Part shown: positions 1-5,145 of the stretch, piece after piece
Layout: every line of letters begins with the position of its first letter
How positions within the stretch are numbered: position 1 is the first letter of the stretch
Assembly (NCBI GenBank): GCA_003162255.1
Contig: PMMJ01000491.1
Location: forward strand, 9,354-15,379
From: Acidobacteriaceae bacterium
GTDB taxonomy: Bacteria > Acidobacteriota > Terriglobia > Terriglobales > Acidobacteriaceae
DNA: 6,026 nt
Direction: 5' to 3'
Notes under the pieces: generated by a model
What the model was told of the DNA's origin: nothing
Databases searched by the model: none
The model's input: the letters and a program-made list of their open reading frames with translations, nothing else
Position numbers and translations under genes: made by a program

Positions 1-317
1 ACGTTGGCGAACACGACCACATTCTTTTTCGCGCGCAACAACGGGAGTTTTTCCACGAGGAACGCAGGTGCGCCGATGTTCTGCAACCCGATGGCATTCA
101 GCATTCCGGCAGCGGTTTCATAGAGGCGGGGCGGCGGATTCCCGGTCATCGGTTCTTTGGAGAGACCTTTGACGACTAATCCTCCGAGCCGGTCGAGATG
201 CACGATGTCTTCGAATTCGACGCCATAGCCGAACGTGCCGGAAGCGGCGATGATCGGGTTCTTCAGCTCGATGCCGGCGAAGCTGACGCTCAAGTCCGGA
301 TTGCCGATCGGTGTCAT
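1..317 (-). CDS. pyrD: Dihydroorotate dehydrogenase, class 1B catalytic subunit (N-terminal 105 residues, runs off left edge)
   Basis: PyrD oxidises dihydroorotate to orotate, the fourth step of pyrimidine synthesis. Class 1B enzymes are cytoplasmic FMN proteins that usually pair with the electron-transfer subunit PyrK. Read on the minus strand, the visible part has the family's N-terminal signatures: NPIIAASGTFGYG at residues 20-32 (FMN/barrel start), a lysine at 50 in the position of the conserved flavin/substrate lysine, and GNPPPRLYETAAGMLNAIGL at 59-78 continuing into QN.G. It ends in the barrel strand NVVVFAN at the window edge. Family members are about 300 residues, so roughly two thirds is missing through window truncation, not a break. 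The ATG at 317-315 is chosen because it precedes the family N-terminus by the usual distance. It overlaps the phosphatase stop as ATGA and follows a G-run (bases 324-329) that could act as a weak ribosome site. Subclass 1B is inferred from similarity; pyrK is not in view. Confidence 0.93.
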   Translation of the reverse strand, partial: MTPIGNPDLSVSFAGIELKNPIIAASGTFGYGVEFEDIVHLDRLGGLVVKGLSKEPMTGNPPPRLYETAAGMLNAIGLQNIGAPAFLVEKLPLLRAKKNVVVFAN

Positions 318-2029
318 TGGGTTCCCCCCGGCGCCGGCGTGGCGGGAAGTGTCGCGGGTGCCGCGGTGGAATGATGCACCGGCTGCAGCGCCTCCGTCAG
401 CACTCTTCCCGTGGCCTGCGCCGGCGCATTGATTCCAAGCAAAGAGGCGAGCGTCACCGCGAGATCGACCGGCTCGGCGTGTGTCCGGTAAATCCCGGGC
501 AGAAAGGCAAGGCCATAGAACGCGAGCGGCACATGAGTATCGTACGAGAAAGGCGACGCGTGATCGGTACCCTTCGCGGTTCCAACGAAGAATGGAGTCG
601 GGATTCCGATCACATACCATCCCCCTTCCGGCGAGTAGCTGTGGGCGTAGCGGCGGCCGATTTCCGTGGCCGGAGTTTCTCCGCGCGCCAGTTGCGACTT
701 GGTAAAGTATCCAGCCAATCCCGCTTGCTTCATGGCTTCGCCCACGTCGGCCTCGGCCTCGGATTCGATTTGTTCCGCAGTGTGCCCGTCGAGGATTCCG
801 CCGAACGCGCCTTCGTTCAGCCAAGCGAGCGGGTAGTCGAGATCGCGCACGTAGTCGCCACTTTGGCGGTATTTCTTCGAGAGCAGGGAATTGATCTGTT
901 CGCGTAAAGCTTTCGTGTCGAGATTGGCAGCGGGCAGACGAAGAGTTCTCGCGAAATCCGGCAAAGGCGCGACGCCGTGATCGGCAGAGAGCGCCATCCA
1001 CACGTTGGCCATCCCGATCTGATGGCCGAGGAAGCCGAAGAACTCCGCCAAACTTCGATCGAGTTCAAGCGCCATGCTGCGCATTTGCGGAGAGTCGGGG
1101 CCAACCTGGTGGCCGAGAATATCATTGGCCGAAAGGCTGATTACCAGCAGGTCGGTCGCTGGGCCCGCGCCCAGTCTCTCATACAAAACGAGTTCCTTGG
1201 CGAATTCGAACTGGTAATCGTTGGCGAAGGGAGTTGAGCCGACGACCTCGTAGAAGCTAGCAGGCGCGCCGTCTTTGCCGTTTCTCGGCGCGGTCGAGCC
1301 GAGCGTGTTTCCGTCGCTGTCTTTCCACTCGCGGTTCCAGTATTTTTTCGCGCGTCCTTCCCCAGGACGCATGCCGTTGAAATTGCGCACCCACTCGGGA
1401 AGATCCGGACGGTAGTAAGTGGAGGTGATCCAGGCGCCGCTCTTAGGGTCGATCCAGTAGGCAGTGTCGCCGGAGAATCCCGCTGGCAGCACGGCCGCGC
1501 GATCTTTCAGCGAGATGGCAAACACTCGGGCTTTGCCGCCGGTTGCCAGCTTCAACTCATCCCCGAGTGTGTCGCTCATAAGGTTGTGCGGCGATGCGCC
1601 CGGGGTGCCCCGTCCAAGCTCTGCTTGGGCGGGTTTTTCGTCGTGGCCGATGCCCACAAGTTTTGTCGCGCCGTCTTCGACCGACGTCACCCGCTTCTTT
1701 TTCTGAGGGTCCCACCAATCGTTCGAGATGATGCCGTGCCCGCTGGTGTAGCTGCCGGTGAAAAGGGTGGCGTGTCCGGGAGCCGTGCGGGTGTTGGCGT
1801 AGTCGTAATTGCAGTCGCTAAAATAGGCGCCGTGATCGAGAAACACGCGGAACCCTCCGTCGCCGAACTGATCGCGATAGCGTTCGAGGTAATCGCCGCG
1901 GAACTGATCGATCACGATGACGACAACAAGCTTGGGGCGCGCATTGTAAGCGGACGCGAATGCGGCCGGGATCGAGCAAAGCAACACCAGCGCTGCCAGC
2001 CCCACGTGCAGGGAACGGGGAATTCTCAT
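314..2029 (-). CDS. Secreted PafA-like alkaline phosphatase / type I phosphodiesterase family protein
   Basis: A 571-residue exported hydrolase of the alkaline phosphatase superfamily, expected to cleave phosphate monoesters (possibly diesters) in the periplasm with two zinc ions. Residues 1-27 form a signal peptide (MRIPR, hydrophobic core, ASA before Tyr28). The metal and catalytic residues appear in the order known for PafA: Asp41 (VIDQFRGDY), nucleophile Thr82 (NTRTAPGHATLFTG), Asn103 (ISNDWWD), Lys175 and Arg177 (SLKDRAAV), Asp303 and His307 (NDILGHQVGP), Asp350-His351 (SADHG) and His490 (DHASPFSYDTHVPL). The Lys/Arg pair is typical of the monoesterase branch, which favours phosphatase over nucleotide pyrophosphatase. 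The C-terminal 20 residues are a Pro/Ala/Thr-rich tail. It is the first gene before pyrD and overlaps it by four bases. No clear Shine-Dalgarno sequence precedes the ATG, and I saw no convincing Pho box. Substrate is unknown. Confidence 0.92.
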   Translation of the reverse strand: MRIPRSLHVGLAALVLLCSIPAAFASAYNARPKLVVVIVIDQFRGDYLERYRDQFGDGGFRVFLDHGAYFSDCNYDYANTRTAPGHATLFTGSYTSGHGIISNDWWDPQKKKRVTSVEDGATKLVGIGHDEKPAQAELGRGTPGASPHNLMSDTLGDELKLATGGKARVFAISLKDRAAVLPAGFSGDTAYWIDPKSGAWITSTYYRPDLPEWVRNFNGMRPGEGRAKKYWNREWKDSDGNTLGSTAPRNGKDGAPASFYEVVGSTPFANDYQFEFAKELVLYERLGAGPATDLLVISLSANDILGHQVGPDSPQMRSMALELDRSLAEFFGFLGHQIGMANVWMALSADHGVAPLPDFARTLRLPAANLDTKALREQINSLLSKKYRQSGDYVRDLDYPLAWLNEGAFGGILDGHTAEQIESEAEADVGEAMKQAGLAGYFTKSQLARGETPATEIGRRYAHSYSPEGGWYVIGIPTPFFVGTAKGTDHASPFSYDTHVPLAFYGLAFLPGIYRTHAEPVDLAVTLASLLGINAPAQATGRVLTEALQPVHHSTAAPATLPATPAPGGTQ

Positions 2030-2052
2030 CGCGAGCTAGTTTACAGCAAGCT

Positions 2053-2124
2053 AACCGAGGAAGACGCGGAGATCGGAGAGGTTTGATGCCTTTCCTCTCG
2101 GCGTTCTCTGCGTCCTCTGCGGTT
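2053..2124. repeat. Imperfect inverted repeat with GCAGAGRAC-like 9-base units in the divergent spacer
   Basis: The spacer between the divergent phosphatase and serS genes holds two similar arms, 2053-2081 and 2094-2124, around a 12-base centre. Both arms start with AACCG on their own strand and end in GGAGAGG or CGAGAGG. On the minus strand the right arm reads as about three tandem 9-base units close to GCAGAGRAC; the left arm is a degenerate version. The arms differ by several substitutions and small indels. This looks like a dispersed palindromic repeat and not a terminator, since no gene ends here. Any promoter role is unproven. Confidence 0.6.
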
Positions 2125-2181
2125 CAGGACCTTGTCGTCGGCGTGCACGGAATGGCGTTTTTCAGCTAAAGTTAATGCAGA

Positions 2182-3474
2182 ATGCTCGATCTGAATTTCG
2201 TTCGTGACAACCTCGCGCTGGTGGAAGAAAAGCTGCGCCAGCGCGGAATGAATCCGGCGGAAGTTTTGAAAGACTTTGCCGCCATCGACGCCGAGCGCCG
2301 CCAGGCCATCACCGCGGCGGAAACTCTGCAGGCGCGCCGCAACCGCGCTTCCGAGGAAATCGCCAAGCTCAAGAAAAATGGGCAGGATGCGTCGGCGCAA
2401 ATCAACGAGACCAAAGAGCTGCGCGAACAGATTCAGGAGTCCGAAAAAAAGGCGGCTGAACAGGAATCGCGCCTGCGTGAAATTCTGACCTCGCTTCCCA
2501 ATCTTCCCCACGCGAGCGTGCCGGTAGGGACGAGCGCCGAAGATAACGTGGAAGCGCGCCGCTGGGGCACGCGGCCGCAGTTCGACTTCAAACCGAAGCC
2601 GCACTGGGAACTTGGCGAACAGTTGGGGGTGCTCGACCTGGAGCGCGCCGCCAAACTCTCGGGCGCGAGATTCGCCGTGTACTGGGCGCTGGGCGCGCGA
2701 TTGGAGCGGGCTCTCGCCAACTTCATGCTCGATCTGCACACTCGCGAGCATGGATACACCGAGGTGCTTCCCCCGTACCTCGTGAACTCCGAATCGATGT
2801 ATGGCACCGGCCAGCTTCCGAAGTTCGCGCAGGACCTGTTTCGCGTGCCGCACGGCGAAAAAGATCTCTGGCTAATTCCGACCGCCGAGGTCCCGGTGAC
2901 GAATCTCTACCGCGACGAAGTGCTGGACGCGGCGCGCTTGCCGGTTTGCCTGACCGCGTACACTCCTTGTTTTCGCAGCGAAGCCGGATCGTACGGCAAG
3001 GACGTGCGCGGAATTATCCGCCAGCACCAGTTTCAAAAGGTGGAGTTGGTGAAGTTTTCGCGTCCCGAAACTTCTTACGACGAACTGGAGAAGTTGACCC
3101 ACAACGCCGAGACCGTGTTGCAGAAACTCGGCCTGCATTATCGTGTAGTCACGCTCTGCACCGCCGATATCGGATTTTCCGCCGCCAAGACTTATGACCT
3201 CGAAGTCTGGCTGCCGGGACAGAATCTTTTCCGCGAGATTTCTTCGTGCTCGAACTTTGAAAGTTTTCAGGCGCGGCGGGCGAATATCCGCTACCGTCCC
3301 GAGGGCAGGAGCAAGACGGAATTCCTGCACACGTTAAACGGCAGCGGTTTAGCGGTAGGACGCACCTGGGTTGCCATCATCGAGAACTATCAGCAAGCCG
3401 ACGGCAGCGTGCGCATTCCGGAGGCGCTGCAACCCTATATGGGCACCGACCGTATCCCGGCAAAAGTTCCGTAG
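2182..3474 (+). CDS. serS: Seryl-tRNA synthetase
   Basis: SerS charges tRNA-Ser (and selenocysteine tRNA where present) with serine in the cytoplasm, using ATP. It is a class II synthetase acting as a dimer. The 430 residues match the usual bacterial length. Residues 1 to about 105 begin MLDLNFVRDN and contain a long charged helical hairpin (about 30-100), the coiled-coil arm that grips the tRNA long variable loop. The catalytic core follows: TAEVPVTNLY at 234-243 (serine-binding TAE loop), motif 2 with FRSEAGSYGKDVRGIIRQHQ at 264-283, and motif 3 GSGLAVGR at 387-394. The ATG is chosen because MLDLNFVRDN is the standard N-terminus. There is no strong Shine-Dalgarno sequence before it, and the upstream spacer is filled by a repeat. 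The stop codon lies within the left arm of a long hairpin. No missing catalytic residues were seen. Confidence 0.98.
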   Translation: MLDLNFVRDNLALVEEKLRQRGMNPAEVLKDFAAIDAERRQAITAAETLQARRNRASEEIAKLKKNGQDASAQINETKELREQIQESEKKAAEQESRLREILTSLPNLPHASVPVGTSAEDNVEARRWGTRPQFDFKPKPHWELGEQLGVLDLERAAKLSGARFAVYWALGARLERALANFMLDLHTREHGYTEVLPPYLVNSESMYGTGQLPKFAQDLFRVPHGEKDLWLIPTAEVPVTNLYRDEVLDAARLPVCLTAYTPCFRSEAGSYGKDVRGIIRQHQFQKVELVKFSRPETSYDELEKLTHNAETVLQKLGLHYRVVTLCTADIGFSAAKTYDLEVWLPGQNLFREISSCSNFESFQARRANIRYRPEGRSKTEFLHTLNGSGLAVGRTWVAIIENYQQADGSVRIPEALQPYMGTDRIPAKVP

Positions 3475-3542
3475 AGACGTGGATGGCCGCGTCTCCCGCA
3501 GCGCCTGATGCTGCGAGGGAGACGGGCCAGCCTCGTCTCTAC
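3471..3542. repeat. Long hairpin / palindromic repeat overlapping the serS stop; possible terminator
   Basis: GTAGAGACG at 3471-3479 pairs with CGTCTCTAC at 3534-3542. Further in, GG/CC (3481-3482 with 3531-3532), GGCC/GGCC (3485-3488 with 3525-3528), CGTCTCCC/GGGAGACG (3490-3497 with 3517-3524) and GCAGC/GCTGC (3498-3502 with 3510-3514) close on a 7-base loop. Breaks are a few small mismatches and bulges. The first arm contains the serS TAG. No T-run follows, so it is not a classical intrinsic terminator. The form is that of a REP/MITE-like dispersed palindrome which may still slow transcription or protect the serS mRNA end. Confidence 0.75.
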
Positions 3543-3570
3543 GTTGCAGTAATCGGAGATTTGCTATCAA

Positions 3571-4014
3571 ATGAATTCCCAAATAGACTGGCAGCGACGC
3601 GAAACAGCCTCGACGGCGCGTGAAAGCGCTGTGTCTCCCATGGGCGCGACCTGGCGCACAATCCGCGGATACATTTTCTGGTCGTATGAGCGCGGCAGCC
3701 TGCACTACGACATCATGGTCACGCTGATCCTTCTCTTTGTTTTCATTTCGCCGCACCTCATCAACTTTAAAGACAAACCGGTTGAGCGCATCCCGCATCT
3801 TACCGGCGTGGTGGTGGTTCCCGGCGCAAAGGGCGAGCTTATTTATCAGATCCAGGCCTCGGCAGTGGATACGGGCGCGGGTGGAGACGTCCGCCGGCAG
3901 TTGGAGAAAATCATCGAGCCGATTTCCGGAGCGGTCAGCATCACCAATGTCGAAACCGTAAAAGACGTTTCGGGACATACGCAGAGTTATAAGGTCTGGG
4001 TAGAAAAAGAGTAG
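3571..4014 (+). CDS. Single-pass membrane protein of unknown function, 147 residues
   Basis: I do not recognise a named family. The N-terminal 45 residues are polar and rich in Arg, Ser and Glu, with a basic/aromatic patch (TWRTIRGYIFWSYERG, 29-42). One strong membrane segment follows at about 46-63 (HYDIMVTLILLFVFISPHL), and the C-terminal 80 residues form a soluble mixed alpha/beta domain ending in SYKVWVEKE. The likely topology is N-in with the domain outside the inner membrane, by the positive-inside rule. GGAGAT at 3555-3560 lies 10 bases before the ATG and supports this start; Met24 (3640) is an alternative without such a site. The LolA-like gene follows within 27 bases, so the two are probably co-transcribed and may both serve the envelope. 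That role is inference from position and topology only. Confidence 0.85.
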   Translation: MNSQIDWQRRETASTARESAVSPMGATWRTIRGYIFWSYERGSLHYDIMVTLILLFVFISPHLINFKDKPVERIPHLTGVVVVPGAKGELIYQIQASAVDTGAGGDVRRQLEKIIEPISGAVSITNVETVKDVSGHTQSYKVWVEKE

Positions 4015-4019
4015 GAGGG
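4013..4019 (+). promoter_or_regulatory. Strong Shine-Dalgarno AGGAGGG with unusual spacing to the LolA-like gene
   Basis: AGGAGGG overlaps the stop codon of the upstream membrane protein. It lies 1 base before an in-frame TTG (4021) and 22 bases before the in-frame ATG (4042). Neither is at the usual 5-9 bases. Between them sits the small inverted repeat TTGAAA-G-TTTCAA (4021-4033), which could fold weakly and shorten the effective distance to the ATG. Confidence 0.5.
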
Positions 4020-4041
4020 TTTGAAAGTTTCAAGTTCATCC

Positions 4042-4815
4042 ATGAGAGTTACGCTTCAATCGCTTGTTCTCGGGACTGTGGTCGTCGGCTGGCTGTTGGC
4101 AGCCCCTGCGTGGCCGCAAAGCGATTCCGCTCTGCCCTTCACCTCGCGGAGGGCGCTCGTCTTTTTGTTCTTACCACAGGAGCCCTCGCCGCCCGTTAGC
4201 GGACTGGAGCGCGTTCTCGATCAGATGGACACCGCTGCCCGAAACTTCAAAACCACCGAGGCAAGCGTCGTCTGGGAGCAATACCAGAAGGTGATCGACG
4301 AAAAAGAGACGGAGAAGGGGACGATTTATTTCCGGCGAGAAGGCGGCGAAATCCAGATGGCCGCCGACTTTGCCGAACCTGACAGGAAGTATGTCATCTA
4401 CAGCGGCGGCAAAATTCAGGTGTACCAGCCCAAGATCGATCAGGTCACCGAATACGATCCCGGCAAGAATCGCAGCGACGTCGAGAGCTTTCTGGTGCTC
4501 GGCTTCGGCGGCAACGGGCACGACCTGCTCAAGTCTTACGAAGTGAAGTTTCTGGGGCCGGAGACCGTCAATGCCGTCGCAACGGAAAGACTGGAGTTGA
4601 TTCCGAAGTCGGTCCGCTTGAAAAACAATATCGCGCGCATCCTGCTCTGGATCGACCCGGCCCGGGGAGTTTCGGTACAGCAGCAATTCTTTGAGCCGAG
4701 CGGCGATTACCGACTTGCGAAGTATTCCGAGATAAAGATCAATCAGAAACTTCCAGAGAATGCCTTTAAGCTGAAGACCACCCCGAAGACCAAGTTCCTC
4801 TCTCCACAAGGATAG
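4042..4815 (+). CDS. Exported LolA-like (outer-membrane lipoprotein carrier fold) protein
   Basis: A 257-residue protein expected in the periplasm. Residues 1-25 are a signal peptide (MRVTLQSLVLGTVVVGWLLAAPAW). From about 54 the sequence follows the LolA/LolB-type pattern: a helix (GLERVLDQMDTAARNFKTTEAS), then alternating beta strands such as KGTIYFRREGGEIQMAADF (92-110), KYVIYSGGKIQVYQPKIDQV (116-135), ARILLWIDPARGVSVQQQFF (198-217), YRLAKYSEIKINQKLPENAF (223-242). The phrase xIYSGGKIQVYQP..DQV is typical of the family's lipid-binding half-barrel. Such proteins shuttle lipoproteins or lipids to the outer membrane, but this one is not close enough to classical LolA to name it. Residues 27-50 add an unusual stretch with a second hydrophobic run (ALVFLFLP). 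An upstream in-frame TTG at 4021 is the alternative start, adding seven residues. It follows the 147-residue membrane protein as the second gene of a likely pair. Confidence 0.82.
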   Translation: MRVTLQSLVLGTVVVGWLLAAPAWPQSDSALPFTSRRALVFLFLPQEPSPPVSGLERVLDQMDTAARNFKTTEASVVWEQYQKVIDEKETEKGTIYFRREGGEIQMAADFAEPDRKYVIYSGGKIQVYQPKIDQVTEYDPGKNRSDVESFLVLGFGGNGHDLLKSYEVKFLGPETVNAVATERLELIPKSVRLKNNIARILLWIDPARGVSVQQQFFEPSGDYRLAKYSEIKINQKLPENAFKLKTTPKTKFLSPQG

Positions 4816-4872
4816 GCATAACCGCAGTCTTGCCCCGTCAAATCAAGCAAAATCCGAACCAACAGAATCAAG

Positions 4873-4901
4873 CTGAAAAAGACCGGCAGCGGCTATATAC
4901 T
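4873..4901 (+). promoter_or_regulatory. Candidate sigma70-like promoter for the 71-residue gene
   Basis: CTGAAA (4873-4878, four of six matches to TTGACA) and TATACT (4896-4901, five of six matches to TATAAT) are separated by 17 bases in a locally AT-richer stretch. A start near 4908 would leave a leader of about 22 bases. That leader begins with the near-palindrome GACCTTCGAAAGTC (4908-4921). The placement fits, but it is a visual match only. Confidence 0.45.
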
Positions 4902-4929
4902 GCATAAGACCTTCGAAAGTCGAGTTCGC

Positions 4930-5145
4930 ATGGCCAAAATGTTTACCATCACCGTTCCGCCAGATCTGTCTCGCAAAAAACGCGAGCGCACGGCCGATCC
5001 CCGCTACGTGGACGGCCAGAAGATGCTGGTGAAGGCGATGAATTATTTGGCGAAGGCCGATCCCATCGCCAATCGCTCGGCCGTCGAACTCCTGTCCGAA
5101 CACGTCCGCACGCGTTTTCGCATGACCGACTCGCCGCTCAGCTAA
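4930..5145 (+). CDS. Small protein of unknown function, 71 residues
   Basis: Not recognised. The protein begins MAKMFTITVPPDLSRKKRERT, with a short beta-like stretch (FTITVPP) followed by a basic patch. It continues with a helical C-terminal half (MLVKAMNYLAKADPIANRSAVELLSEHVRTRF) and has no signal peptide or membrane segment. The beta-strand then helix layout, basic patch and size recall small DNA-binding or regulatory proteins, but no diagnostic motif is visible and I do not assign this role. Coding is supported by a fitting upstream promoter, a sensible amino-acid composition, and its exact placement between the LolA-like gene and the convergent glycosyltransferase. No good Shine-Dalgarno sequence precedes the ATG, so a short leader may be used. 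Its last eight bases overlap the end of the opposing gene. Confidence 0.7.
   Translation: MAKMFTITVPPDLSRKKRERTADPRYVDGQKMLVKAMNYLAKADPIANRSAVELLSEHVRTRFRMTDSPLS

Noticed and set aside
311..907. Open frame of 198 codons on the plus strand opposite the phosphatase
   Set aside because: The phosphatase carries all expected catalytic residues over this region, and the opposing frame is Arg/His-rich without any motif.
2030..2056. Possible phosphatase promoter element TAAACT on the minus strand
   Set aside because: It lies near the ATG, but no acceptable -35 element lies 16-18 bases upstream of it.
2130..2176. Possible serS promoter (TTGTCG at 2132 with TAAAGT at 2167)
   Set aside because: The spacing of 29 bases is far too long, and other pairings give poor matches, so no promoter is called.
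2041..2853. Long open frame of 270 codons on the minus strand opposite serS
   Set aside because: It lies antisense to a clear serS, is rich in Arg, Phe and Leu from the complementary frame, has no family motifs, and begins deep inside serS. It is a by-product of high GC codon use.
3349..3978. Open frame of 209 codons on the minus strand across the end of serS and the membrane protein
   Set aside because: It crosses the hairpin and two well-supported plus-strand genes, has no recognisable domain, and its composition is that of an antisense frame.
4171..4809. Open frame of 212 codons on the minus strand opposite the LolA-like gene
   Set aside because: The plus-strand protein has a signal peptide and family-like strands; the antisense frame has neither a start context nor motifs.
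4816..4929. Terminator after the LolA-like gene
   Set aside because: No GC-rich stem followed by a T-run is visible in this spacer; only the candidate promoter for the next gene stands out.
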